From: Rhizobiaceae bacterium
GTDB lineage: Bacteria; Pseudomonadota; Alphaproteobacteria; Rhizobiales; Rhizobiaceae
NCBI GenBank assembly: GCA_017643495.1
Contig: JAEPNK010000002.1
Location: 682,001 to 746,000 of the forward strand
Direction: 5' to 3'
Length of the DNA stretch: 64,000 nucleotides
The notes under the pieces were generated by a model. It worked only from the letters and a program-made list of their open reading frames with translations, was not told the DNA's origin and made no database searches. The position numbers and the translations under genes are program-made. Of the stretch, positions 8,323 to 16,654 are shown in pieces (positions within the stretch are counted from its first letter, which is position 1; every line of letters starts with the position of its first letter).

Positions 8323-9093
8323 ATGGGCTTTCACGCAAACCAGCGTCAGCAGGAAATCATTTCCGCACTGCGCCGTGCAGGAGGCTCTCTGCGCATACAA
8401 GCCCTGGCAGCCGAACTGGAAGTTTCTGAAGAAACGGTCCGCCGCAATCTCAAGTCGCTTGCCAAAACCGGTATTATAGACAAGGTTCATGGCGGCGCGC
8501 GACTATCCGACCACCCCGATGAAGGCGACTTCAAACACCGGCTGGCATTGCGCCCGGATGCCAAGCAGAAAATCGCCAGACAGGCAGCCTCGCTCATTCC
8601 GAATGGCAGCTCGCTGTTTCTGGACATAGGCAGTACAACATCCTTTATCGCCGATGCCCTTCGCGATCATGAGGAATTGCTGGTCGTCACCAATTCCATA
8701 TCGGTTGCCTACAAACTGGCTACCCGAAACAACAACCGCGTCTTCATGGCTGGCGGAGAATTGCGTTCAGAGGACGGCGGAGTATTCAGCACCCAGGCAC
8801 GGGAATTCGCCGGAAATTTCAAAACCGATTTTTCAATTTTGTCTGCTGCCGGCATTACCAGCGAAAGCGGCTTCATGCTGTTTGACCTGCATGAAGCGGA
8901 ATACTCGCGAACGATCATTTCAAACTCAAAGACCCGAATCATGGCAGCCGACAGCAGCAAGTTTGGTCGCTCAGCCCCTATCACGGCCTGCGACCCATCC
9001 CTGATTGATATTCTGGTGTGTGACGAACCCGCGCCGGAGGATATCGTGACTGCTGCCCGCAAATGGATGACCCAAATTATAGTCGCGAGGTAA
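8323..9093 (+). CDS. DeoR-family transcriptional regulator
   Basis: A 256-residue repressor-type regulator. The N-terminal DeoR winged helix-turn-helix (about 5-60) contains RQQEIISALRRAGGSLRIQ and the EVSEETVRRNLKSL recognition region. The C-terminal DeoRC sugar-phosphate sensor domain has LFLDIGSTT and VVTNSISVAYKLA, as in family members that bind phosphorylated sugars or polyols. It is divergent from proX and followed three bases later by the HisN-like phosphatase. DeoR proteins usually sense a phosphorylated intermediate. With two kinases and one phosphatase nearby, that supports a phosphorylated metabolite as the signal (inference). Confidence 0.9.
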   Translation: MGFHANQRQQEIISALRRAGGSLRIQALAAELEVSEETVRRNLKSLAKTGIIDKVHGGARLSDHPDEGDFKHRLALRPDAKQKIARQAASLIPNGSSLFLDIGSTTSFIADALRDHEELLVVTNSISVAYKLATRNNNRVFMAGGELRSEDGGVFSTQAREFAGNFKTDFSILSAAGITSESGFMLFDLHEAEYSRTIISNSKTRIMAADSSKFGRSAPITACDPSLIDILVCDEPAPEDIVTAARKWMTQIIVAR

Positions 9094-9096
9094 GCA

Positions 9097-9873
9097 GTGA
9101 ATACCCTGGAACAAACAGCAGAACGTGCTGCCGCCATTGTTTGTGAAGCTGGCGAAATTGCACTTTCCTATTTCAGGCAGGATGGCCTTGAAACAAATAC
9201 CAAGGATGACTCAAGCCCGGTAACACAAGCCGACATGGAGACAGAAGAATTCATCCGGGCAAAACTTGCGGCAACCTTCCCCGAACACGGCATTCTTGGC
9301 GAAGAATTTGGTATTTCAGGAGATCTTGACGATCAATGCTGGATAGTCGACCCAATCGACGGCACTAGGTTTTTCGTTACCGGTTACCCGACATTCGGCA
9401 CGTTGCTTGCGCTCCTTGAAAAAGGCACTCCCCGTTTGGGAATTGTCCGAATGCCCGCACTGAACGAAACGTTCGTCGGCCTCGATCAGGTCGCAGCCAC
9501 CCACAATGGCAAACCGATCAAGGCTTCCGGTGTAACGAAACTGGATCAGGCAAAACTGTTCATCAATGAGGCGGAGCGTACATCCAGCCATTATCCGGCC
9601 TTGTTCGAACGCCTTTGCAATTCAGGCCACACACGCAGAATGTCCTATGACTGCTACCCGCATGCGATGGTTGCTGCAGGCCATATTGATGCCGTTACAG
9701 ACATGGGGCTAGAGCCCTACGACTACTTGCCGCTGGTACCAATCGTTCAGGCATCCGGCGGGGTGATCACTGACTGGAAGGGCCAGCCACTCAACATTCA
9801 TTCCGATGGCCGCGTACTTAGTGCCGCCACGCCGGAACTGCATGAAGAACTCTTGGCAATGCTTGACGTATGA
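9097..9873 (+). CDS. Inositol monophosphatase-family phosphatase (HisN/histidinol-phosphatase-like)
   Basis: A 258-residue Mg-dependent phosphatase of the IMPase/FBPase superfamily. Metal-binding motifs are visible: GEEFG near residue 69, WIVDPIDGT near 84 and the later GLEPYDYLPLVPIV near 204, where the family has an Asp in the W/E-D-xAA motif. It hydrolyses a phosphate monoester such as histidinol phosphate, inositol phosphate or an amino-alcohol phosphate. The start is a GTG three bases after the DeoR stop, with GAGG in the regulator's last codons, so the two are translationally linked. Being linked to a DeoR regulator and not to his genes, it is more likely catabolic or regulatory than histidine-biosynthetic. 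Confidence 0.85.
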   Translation: MNTLEQTAERAAAIVCEAGEIALSYFRQDGLETNTKDDSSPVTQADMETEEFIRAKLAATFPEHGILGEEFGISGDLDDQCWIVDPIDGTRFFVTGYPTFGTLLALLEKGTPRLGIVRMPALNETFVGLDQVAATHNGKPIKASGVTKLDQAKLFINEAERTSSHYPALFERLCNSGHTRRMSYDCYPHAMVAAGHIDAVTDMGLEPYDYLPLVPIVQASGGVITDWKGQPLNIHSDGRVLSAATPELHEELLAMLDV

Positions 9874-9915
9874 CACCCGGCCTGATGTGCTTCCACAACC
9901 GGAAGGGTGTGAACC

Positions 9916-10815
9916 TTATCCGGCTCTCACAGCTTCCACATGCGCAGAAAATTCTGGTTGGCCTATAAGTTTTTTGCAGCGGGCAAACCGGCCATCGGCA
10001 TAGGCACGAAAATCCTCTGCCGGGTTGTCATTGGCAAGCTGGATCAGACCCCACAATGTCCAAAGCAAATCACACATGGCCTTGTAAATGACCATTCGGC
10101 CTTCTTCAGCCGGTGTTGCCTTTCTGCCGAAATAAGCCGCCAGCATCTCCTGATCCTGTTCTGGATCAAATTCGCCTTCTACAGAAAGATCGCCCAAATC
10201 CCACATGGGGTCATTCATGCCTGAATATTCCCAATCAACAATCCACATGCGTTCACCGGTATCAATGAAGTTTTCACACAGTGGATCACAATGACAGGGA
10301 GCAAGCGGCGCCGGATGGGCTTCAAGGGCAGTACGTATCGTTTCGGCTTCCCTGACAACATCATGATATCCTTCAGGCAGCTCCACATCCTTGCCGTCAA
10401 GAATTCCCAGATAATCGTCGATCATCTGGAAGAGATCAAAACGGAATGGGAATCGGGCACCGGAATCATGCAGCTTTTTGAACGCTTCACCCGCCCTGCC
10501 CGGTGATCCCGTGCGCGAACGGAAGGCGTCGGGCGTCATGGTCTCTCCCTCTACGAAACGCGTGACCATGATGCCGCTCTCGGCATCGACATGTACCGCT
10601 TCAGGGGAAACGCCGGCCTTCGCCGCCTCTACAGCAGCCACCGCCTCGTTGGCCCTGTCAATGTAGTCTTCCGTCCCCTTGCCGGGAATGCGCAAACAAA
10701 AATCTCCGGCGCGATAGACTATATTTGTCAGTCCGCCCAACCTTTCCAGCGGACCTTGGTAACCCTTCATCTCAGGAATGCGTGCCATTGCTTTTCGCAC
10801 ATCGGATTCATTCAT
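9916..10815 (-). CDS. Choline-kinase-like / LicA-family phosphotransferase (second copy)
   Basis: A 299-residue choline/ethanolamine kinase-like protein. The catalytic loop reads PCHCDPLCENFID near residue 172 (His-x-Asp, then Asn) and the metal site reads WIVDWEYSGMNDPMWDLGDL near residue 191. Both segments parallel the kinase at 3244-4131, but the flanking sequence is well diverged. It is a single gene, convergent with the phosphatase and divergent from the methyltransferase at 10899. Expected reaction: ATP-dependent phosphorylation of choline, ethanolamine or a related amino alcohol. Two such kinases and a phosphatase within 8 kb suggest handling of phospho-amino-alcohols, though no cytidylyltransferase is present. 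Confidence 0.82.
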   Translation of the reverse strand: MNESDVRKAMARIPEMKGYQGPLERLGGLTNIVYRAGDFCLRIPGKGTEDYIDRANEAVAAVEAAKAGVSPEAVHVDAESGIMVTRFVEGETMTPDAFRSRTGSPGRAGEAFKKLHDSGARFPFRFDLFQMIDDYLGILDGKDVELPEGYHDVVREAETIRTALEAHPAPLAPCHCDPLCENFIDTGERMWIVDWEYSGMNDPMWDLGDLSVEGEFDPEQDQEMLAAYFGRKATPAEEGRMVIYKAMCDLLWTLWGLIQLANDNPAEDFRAYADGRFARCKKLIGQPEFSAHVEAVRAG

Positions 10816-10898
10816 GTTTATACCCCCTACTCCTGTTTACTATCGCTGGCGATTGAATATCATGCGCATCACCCAGACAAAACCGCAAAGGAGAGAAA

Positions 10899-11531
10899 AT
10901 GGCTGAGTCAACACACCAAGGACACCTGGGAGCAGTTTATGCATCCAAGAACCCCGAGGAGATCAGCAGCCATTATGATAATTGGGCAGAAACGTATGAT
11001 AGCGACATGTCTATCGCCGGTTACCGTCATCCGTCAATCTGTCTGGCATTGCTTACAAGGCATTTGCCAAGTGGTGCTTCACCACTGCTTGATGCAGGAG
11101 CCGGCACCGGTCTGATTGGTGAATGGCTAAACATCCTCGGATATCGAACTGTCGAAGCCCTCGACATTTCTGCAGGCATGTTGGCCATGGCCCGTGAAAA
11201 AGGGGTTTACCAGGCATTGCACCAAATGGCTCTCGGTAACGAACTCCCGTTTGAAGACAACAAATTTGCAGGCATTGTCTCTGCGGGTGTATTTACAACA
11301 GGGCACGTCGGCGGCGAAGGCCTGGACGAGTTGGTACGCATTTGTCAAAGCGGGGGTGTAATCGTGCTGACCGCCAAGAAAAGCCTTCTCGATACCGACA
11401 TCGCACCCAAAATCAGCCAGCTTGAAACGCAAGGTCTGGTTAGCGTGGCAGAACAGACAGAGCCATATGTCTCCATGCCAGGTGAGGCAGGAACGGAGCC
11501 TAGCTGCGGGATTGTACTCAAGGTACGATAA
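10899..11531 (+). CDS. Class I SAM-dependent methyltransferase
   Basis: A 210-residue protein with a standard class I fold. The N-terminal SSHYDNWAETYDSDM is typical of the WBSCR27/UbiE-like group. Motif I is LLDAGAGTGLIGEWL near residue 65, motif II LDISAGMLAMA near 89, and a post-motif region near residue 145 reads SGGVIVLTAK. A strong ribosome binding site (AAGGAGAG) precedes the ATG. It stands alone, 83 bases from the divergent kinase and convergent with the FAD oxidoreductase. Small-molecule methylation is likely. Given the surrounding choline/betaine-type genes an amine substrate is possible, but nothing in the sequence fixes it. Confidence 0.82.
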   Translation: MAESTHQGHLGAVYASKNPEEISSHYDNWAETYDSDMSIAGYRHPSICLALLTRHLPSGASPLLDAGAGTGLIGEWLNILGYRTVEALDISAGMLAMAREKGVYQALHQMALGNELPFEDNKFAGIVSAGVFTTGHVGGEGLDELVRICQSGGVIVLTAKKSLLDTDIAPKISQLETQGLVSVAEQTEPYVSMPGEAGTEPSCGIVLKVR

Positions 11532-11587
11532 ACGCAACTGCTCCGGGTGATGAATTCACTCCGATAACGTGTTGCAGGCAGCAAAAT

Positions 11588-12859
11588 TCAGAGAATGGCG
11601 CCACCTGCCTGCAACACGGCACGAACTGCATCAGCGTCAGGGGCCTTGCCGGTTTCTGCCGACAGGGCCGCGGCAGTACCGGCGGCCTCACCCGTTGCAA
11701 AGGCCGTACCCATAACCCGGATTGAACCGTAGGCACGGCTGTCGGCACCAATTACACGTCCGGCATACCAGAGGTTGTCAATACGCGATGCACGGATAGC
11801 ATCCAGCGGTACATGGCAATAACCGTCTCGCCCGACACTGTGATACACGGGCTTGCCTGCTTCACCGTGCAGTTCTATGGGCCATGCCGCACGGGCAATC
11901 CCGTCACTGCGCTGACGCCCTTCAACCACATCTTCGTATGTCATCTGGTAGCGAGCCTGCGGGTGCCTGCTTTCCCGGATTCCCAGTTGCGGGCCGGTAT
12001 TTGCCAGCCAGGCATTTTCAAAACCGGGAACTGTCTTGCGCAATGAAGCGACCAGCGCCATTGCAATTTCCCTGCCTTTTCGCTCCGCACCTGTAAAGCT
12101 GCGCGAGTTCAGGTCGTCAATTTCAAGATCAACAATCAGCCACCAGAAATCCGTAGTACCGGGCACCTTGGTATAAATTCCGCCATCGGTACGATGGATC
12201 GGAAACGGCCCCGTTTTGTTGTACTCGACAACCGCCTGTTTGATTGCCTCCCGGTCGAGCTTCAAGTCTGCTGAAAGACCACCTATACGCAAAGGCATGG
12301 TGGCAGCCTGAAGTCGCCCTTCTTCATCACCAATCCGGAAATCCATACCGGAAACCAGGGCCAGATTTGCATCTCCACTTGCATCGACAAAAGCTTCGGC
12401 GCCGATGCGCTCCCGCCCATCCATGCCGGCGACCGTTACCGATTCAATATGTGCTCCGGTACGCGAAGCCGCCGCAACCCGCGAATGCATCAAAACATCG
12501 ATATTGTGCTCGGCGCAGATCCGGTCGAGTGCGACCTTCAAACGTTCCGGGTCAAGCAGCACGATCCAGTTCCCGGTGGTCTCCGAGTGGTAAGGCTTTG
12601 CTTCCACCCCAAGCCCGCGGAGCACATCCAGCACCTGCTCACCGGCACCACCCACAGCCTGGATAGGTTTGTCACCTTGCTGGAAAAATCCGCAATAGGC
12701 CAGAACCTGGGAACTGGTCGCTGCACCGCCCAAGAACCCGTATTTTTCCACCAGGCAAACTTTGGCACCTGCTTTCGCAGCACCGAGGGCAGCCCCTACT
12801 CCGGCGGCGCCACCACCAGCAACCACCACATCATAATCCGATTCCGGTTTCCTGCTCAT
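11588..12859 (-). CDS. FAD-dependent oxidoreductase (FAD_oxidored family)
   Basis: About 423 residues. It opens with DYDVVVAGGGAAGVGAALGA, then EKYGFLGGAATSS, the pattern of the FAD_oxidored (PF12831) flavoproteins often found beside transporters. A second nucleotide-contact region, VDASGDANLALVSGMD, lies near residue 160, and the C-terminal SIRVMGTAFATGEAAGTAAAL closes over FAD. It is the last gene of the SBP-ATPase-permease operon. The ATG at 12859 leaves 26 bases after the permease gene; a longer reading from 12934 would overlap the permease by 49 bases and adds an unconserved N-terminus. It probably oxidises the imported compound. Substrate unknown. Confidence 0.82.
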   Translation of the reverse strand: MSRKPESDYDVVVAGGGAAGVGAALGAAKAGAKVCLVEKYGFLGGAATSSQVLAYCGFFQQGDKPIQAVGGAGEQVLDVLRGLGVEAKPYHSETTGNWIVLLDPERLKVALDRICAEHNIDVLMHSRVAAASRTGAHIESVTVAGMDGRERIGAEAFVDASGDANLALVSGMDFRIGDEEGRLQAATMPLRIGGLSADLKLDREAIKQAVVEYNKTGPFPIHRTDGGIYTKVPGTTDFWWLIVDLEIDDLNSRSFTGAERKGREIAMALVASLRKTVPGFENAWLANTGPQLGIRESRHPQARYQMTYEDVVEGRQRSDGIARAAWPIELHGEAGKPVYHSVGRDGYCHVPLDAIRASRIDNLWYAGRVIGADSRAYGSIRVMGTAFATGEAAGTAAALSAETGKAPDADAVRAVLQAGGAIL

Positions 12860-12885
12860 GACTTCGTTACTACTCCCGGTTTTTG

Positions 12886-13725
12886 TTAAACACGCCAACG
12901 CAGGAAATAGCGCTCGGCGCAGGAAATCAGCCAACTGACTGTAAGTCCCAGAATGGAAAGAATTGCCACACCCGCAACAAGCTGGTCGGTCGCCATCAGG
13001 TTGCCGGCAAGCAGTACATAGGCGCCGATACCGTATTCGGCTCCGATCATTTCGGCTGCTACCAGAAGAATAATCGAGATCGATGCCGAAATGCGCATGC
13101 CACTCAAAATGGCAGGCAAGGCGCTTGGCAGGACAATGCTGCGAATGATTGCAGCCCGGCTCAGGTTGAAACTCTGCCCCATGCGGATAAGGCTGCGGTC
13201 GACTGCATCTATGCCGCCATAGGTAGCGATTACAGTCGGGAAAAAGGATCCGAAAAGAATGGTCGCTATCTTCGACCCCTCACCAATCCCGAACCAGATG
13301 ATGAACAGTGGAAGAAGTGCAATTTTCGGGATCGGAAACAGGGCCGCGACAAGCGGAGCGAAGGTGGCGCGCGGCAAGGAATAGAGCCCTATCAGGGTAC
13401 CAACAGTCAGCCCAAGCAGCGTACCGCAGGTAAAACCGATTACCAGTCGCCACAGGGATGCCGACAGGTGTTTGAACAAAAGGCCGCTGCGAACCAGATC
13501 ACCCAGTGCACCCAACGCCTCGGACGGAGCCGGCATCACAAGTGGAGAGATAAATCCGGACCGGGAGCCAAGCTCCCACAAAACCAGAAGCGACAGGAAA
13601 ACAACCGGGGCGACAAAGCGGACCCGTTTGGGAGAAAAGCCGCCTCCGCGAAACGGAACAGGTCGTCCATTCTCAGGCGCCGCAGCATCAATGGCAGCAT
13701 TGCCGACTGTTTCGGTCGAATTCAT
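12886..13725 (-). CDS. ABC transporter permease, SsuC/TauC type
   Basis: A 279-residue inner-membrane permease with about six transmembrane segments. The N-terminus is hydrophilic up to about residue 33. The EAA-like loop reads GQSFNLSRAAIIRSIVLPSA near residue 183, with the usual downstream SGMRISASISIILLVAAEMIG. This matches permeases paired with SsuA/TauA/NMT1 binding proteins for aliphatic sulfonates, taurine, thiamine precursors or aromatic acids. It sits between the ATPase (38 bases upstream) and the FAD oxidoreductase. One permease gene implies a homodimer in the membrane. Confidence 0.88.
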   Translation of the reverse strand: MNSTETVGNAAIDAAAPENGRPVPFRGGGFSPKRVRFVAPVVFLSLLVLWELGSRSGFISPLVMPAPSEALGALGDLVRSGLLFKHLSASLWRLVIGFTCGTLLGLTVGTLIGLYSLPRATFAPLVAALFPIPKIALLPLFIIWFGIGEGSKIATILFGSFFPTVIATYGGIDAVDRSLIRMGQSFNLSRAAIIRSIVLPSALPAILSGMRISASISIILLVAAEMIGAEYGIGAYVLLAGNLMATDQLVAGVAILSILGLTVSWLISCAERYFLRWRV

Positions 13726-13763
13726 CTCAGTATTCCTTCCGGATCGAACGCATCAATGGCAAT

Positions 13764-14531
13764 TCAGGTTTCGGTCAATTGACGGTCTGCTGTCAGCGCT
13801 TCTTCACGCATCATGTTCCAGAGCAGGTTCTGTGTTTTCATCAATTCCGGATTTTCCGCTGTACGCTCACCAAGCGGAATGTCAATCGACACTGTTTCCC
13901 GGATTTCGCCCGGGCGGCGTGACAGGATGACCACTTCGTGACCGAGCCGGACCGCCTCATTAAGGTTGTGCGTGATGTAACAGGCCGTAAAGCGCTCCCG
14001 CTCCCAAAGGGACACAAGATCGTCCATCAACAGCTCACGCGTCTGGCTATCGAGTGCCGACAACGGTTCGTCCATAAGCAGTACCGCAGGATTGACAACC
14101 AGTGCGCGGGCTATCGCCACACGCTGTTTCATTCCGCCGGACAATTGCTTTGGAAAAACATTGGCAAATTCGGATAGCCGGGTTCTCGCCAACACATCTT
14201 CAATACGCTTGGTAATCTCGGCTTTTCCCAGTCCGTGACCTTCCAGAACCAGCGCAATATTGCCGAATACGGTACGCCACGGCAGCAATGCAAAGTCCTG
14301 AAAGATGTAGGTCAGGGGATTGAGCGAGCCTTCAGGCGGCTCGCCCATTTGTATAACCTGGCCTTCGGTGGGCTGTTCCAGCCCGCCGACGAGACGCAGA
14401 AGTGTGGATTTGCCACAACCGGAAGGTCCCACGATACAAACGATCTTTCCGCTTTCAACCGTGAGATTGATTTTCCGGAGAACCTCAAGTTTGGCATAGC
14501 GATGCGTCAGATCGCGAATTTTCAAATCCAT
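13764..14531 (-). CDS. ABC transporter ATP-binding protein, SsuB/TauB type
   Basis: A 255-residue ATPase with Walker A GPSGCGKSTLLRLVGG near residue 36, Q-loop YIFQDFALLPW, signature LSGGMKQRVAIARAL near 131, Walker [12 protein letters not shown] and the switch region CYITHNLNEAV. The GGMKQR form of the signature and the [13 protein letters not shown] run place it with the nitrate/sulfonate/taurine importer ATPases. It lies between the binding-protein gene (28 bases upstream) and the permease gene, in the usual order for these importers. Confidence 0.9.
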   Translation of the reverse strand: MDLKIRDLTHRYAKLEVLRKINLTVESGKIVCIVGPSGCGKSTLLRLVGGLEQPTEGQVIQMGEPPEGSLNPLTYIFQDFALLPWRTVFGNIALVLEGHGLGKAEITKRIEDVLARTRLSEFANVFPKQLSGGMKQRVAIARALVVNPAVLLMDEPLSALDSQTRELLMDDLVSLWERERFTACYITHNLNEAVRLGHEVVILSRRPGEIRETVSIDIPLGERTAENPELMKTQNLLWNMMREEALTADRQLTET

Positions 14532-14559
14532 GACAGACCCACCCCTTGCCGCAAGCGTA

Positions 14560-15591
14560 TCAGTAGGTTTTCACAAAGGTTGTGTCGACCAGCTTTTCCA
14601 TGGTCAGGGATGATGAGGCAAGGCCTGCATCCTGGAACCATTTCATCTGCTTTTCGACATCGGTCACATCAAGCGCACCACCTTCGTTGAGGTTCATGGC
14701 ACCGGCCTGAATGGAAGGCGCAGCTTTTTCGTACGGACGATCAACATAGACATATTTGTGAATAAGCTTTGTCATCTCGTCTTTCTCGGCCGCATCCGCA
14801 TTCGGGTCGAGCATTACGCGATTGAAGTCGGCAATACCCTTGGCATATGCGCGAACAAAGCGCTCAACCATGTCACGGCGTTCCTCGATATTCTTGGTAG
14901 AGGTAAACAGCCCGGAGATCTGGTATTCGGCATAGTCATATAGCCAACCAAGCTGATGGGCATTGCCACCCTTTACCAATGGCTTGGCAATGTGCGGAAC
15001 CATGATCATGGTGTCCACCTGACCGCTTTTCAGCGCACCGATCATCGCACCGACTTTTTGAAGCGGAACGAGTTTCAGCTCATCAAGAGGAAAACCTGCC
15101 TTTTCAGCAATCCGTGCAGACATGTAATGGAATGTCGAACCAACCTGGGTCAGGGCAACCGAATGGCCCTTCATTTTTTCGACTGAATCCAGTCCGGCTT
15201 CATGGGCCTTGTTGGATGCCAGAATCATCATGCCGTCAACGCCCTTCTTTTCGTGAAGGACACCCGCCACAACACGTACAGCGCCTTTGTCGGCAAGGTT
15301 CATGAAGCCACCGGTGATACCGGCAATACCGAAATCCACATCACCAGAAGCAGTTGCAACAGCTATTGGCTGTGCAGCCTGAAAGAAGGAAAACTCCACA
15401 TCGAGGCCTTCTTCCTTGAAATACCCCTTCTCAAAGGCAATGAACCCGGCAGAGTGCGAAGTGAACCGCAACGCGCCAACCGTGATCTTGTCTTCTGCAC
15501 TTGCCTTTTCAGACATGGCTGAAAGTCCGAGTGCGGCAACCATTGCCAGCATTGCTGCAGACTTTCCGAGTTTATTTACAAATCCAAACAT
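14560..15591 (-). CDS. ABC transporter substrate-binding protein, NMT1/SsuA type
   Basis: A 343-residue secreted protein. The signal peptide ends near residue 32 at SEKASAEDK. The mature part has the NMT1/OMP-like pattern ITVGALRFTSHSAGFIAFEKGYFKEEGLDVEF, here split by position: TVGALRF at about 38 and the GYF-KEEGLDVE block at about 57. It should capture a small organic ligand (sulfonate-, pyrimidine- or aromatic-acid-like in characterised relatives). It is the first gene of SBP-ATPase-permease-FAD oxidoreductase and lies 114 bases downstream of the AroE-like gene on the same strand, so AroE may be cotranscribed. Confidence 0.87.
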   Translation of the reverse strand: MFGFVNKLGKSAAMLAMVAALGLSAMSEKASAEDKITVGALRFTSHSAGFIAFEKGYFKEEGLDVEFSFFQAAQPIAVATASGDVDFGIAGITGGFMNLADKGAVRVVAGVLHEKKGVDGMMILASNKAHEAGLDSVEKMKGHSVALTQVGSTFHYMSARIAEKAGFPLDELKLVPLQKVGAMIGALKSGQVDTMIMVPHIAKPLVKGGNAHQLGWLYDYAEYQISGLFTSTKNIEERRDMVERFVRAYAKGIADFNRVMLDPNADAAEKDEMTKLIHKYVYVDRPYEKAAPSIQAGAMNLNEGGALDVTDVEKQMKWFQDAGLASSSLTMEKLVDTTFVKTY

Positions 15592-15705
15592 CTTTTAATT
15601 CCTCCAACAGGCTTGAACGATGGACAGTACAGTTTGTTGCAACTTCTGTCACGGATTACACAAGGCATATGCATTATGATATCGTGGTGTGGCAATAGCC
15701 TCACG

Positions 15706-16530
15706 CTATGGCCTTGTTTGCAACTCTCCAGCCCAGCCGAAACGGTCAGCGATCAATTCGAACTGGCCTTCAGCCATGTCTGCTCCGGTCTGGATCTTGC
15801 ATCCCCTTGCGCTGGCATCACTTAGCCAGGGAGTGGGCGTTGAGGTCGCAAGAACATCAGCAATGGTCGAGTCCGGATTGAATGTATCGGTGGGGAAAAC
15901 GCGTGATTGACCGTCAAGCCCGACGGCAGTTGCATTGATGACAAGTTCAAAACCGGCAAGGCTTTCCGGTGCCCCGACCTCGACAGACAAGCCGGAATAT
16001 TGCTCAAGCTTCGATGCGAGCAAACTGGCACGGCCTGACTCCTTGTCCACCAGTTGCAGGCGCGATGCACCAGCCTCGGCAAGGGCAAGCGCAATGGAAG
16101 CCCCGGCCCCGCCGCAACCAAAAAGCGCTGCATCCGTGTTGCTTGTCCTGAATGACTTTGCGTGCAGGGCACGCACAAACCCAGCCCCGTCCAGATTGTC
16201 ACCAGACAAGGATCCGTCATCATTTCGTACGACCAGGTTAACGGTTCCAAGCGTCTGTGCCATGTCGGATTTGTCGTCAACATGATCAGCAACAGCCTGT
16301 TTGTGGGGCGCGGTCACAACACAACCACGGCAGTTTTTCCAGCCTCGCATGGTGTTAAGAAAATCGGCAAGCCGGGCAGATTCGAGGTCAACAGGAACCA
16401 TGATCGCATCCAGCCCCTTGCCTGAAAACCAGCGGTTGAAGGCAGTTGGCAAATGGGTGTGGGCAACCGGAGAACCGATCATGGCAACCGTGATTGCAGC
16501 ACTTGTTGGCGTGTTGGAACTGGCTTGCAT
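15706..16530 (-). CDS. Shikimate dehydrogenase-like (AroE family) oxidoreductase with altered substrate motif
   Basis: A 274-residue AroE-family NAD(P)-dependent dehydrogenase. The catalytic pair is kept: Lys in VVTAPHK (residue 77) and Asp in GDNLDGAG (residue 114). The nucleotide-binding loop is FGCGGAGASIALALAEAG near 139. The N-terminal substrate loop reads GSPVAHTHLP (19-28). Canonical AroE has a Ser-x-Ser before Pro that binds the shikimate carboxylate, and both serines are replaced here. It therefore probably reduces or oxidises a different cyclic hydroxy acid. It lies between a divergent LysR gene and the NMT1-type importer operon, so a catabolic role is more likely than aromatic amino acid synthesis. 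Confidence 0.83.
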   Translation of the reverse strand: MQASSNTPTSAAITVAMIGSPVAHTHLPTAFNRWFSGKGLDAIMVPVDLESARLADFLNTMRGWKNCRGCVVTAPHKQAVADHVDDKSDMAQTLGTVNLVVRNDDGSLSGDNLDGAGFVRALHAKSFRTSNTDAALFGCGGAGASIALALAEAGASRLQLVDKESGRASLLASKLEQYSGLSVEVGAPESLAGFELVINATAVGLDGQSRVFPTDTFNPDSTIADVLATSTPTPWLSDASARGCKIQTGADMAEGQFELIADRFGWAGELQTRP

Positions 16531-16619
16531 ATTATATTTTCCGGAATTGTGAAGGCGTCTGGTCAGGCGCTAGAAGTTTCACAAAAGATTTCCCTTCGCA
16601 AGTGACTGTCTGTATGCAT

Positions 16620-16632
16620 GGTGGCAACCACC
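16620..16632. promoter_or_regulatory. Palindrome, candidate LysR operator
   Basis: GGTGG-CAA-CCACC is a perfect 5+5 inverted repeat in the 124-base gap between the AroE-like gene and the divergent LysR gene, 22 bases before the LysR ATG. The position suits autoregulation with control of the AroE/importer operon. It is short and G+C-rich, so chance occurrence is possible. Confidence 0.3.
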
Positions 16633-16654
16633 ACCCAATTCGAGATCGTATGTC

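Noticed and set aside
12883-13782. A 299-codon plus-strand open frame over the SsuC-like permease
   Set aside because: Low-complexity, charged product antisense to a transmembrane protein; hydrophobic helices read backward give such frames.
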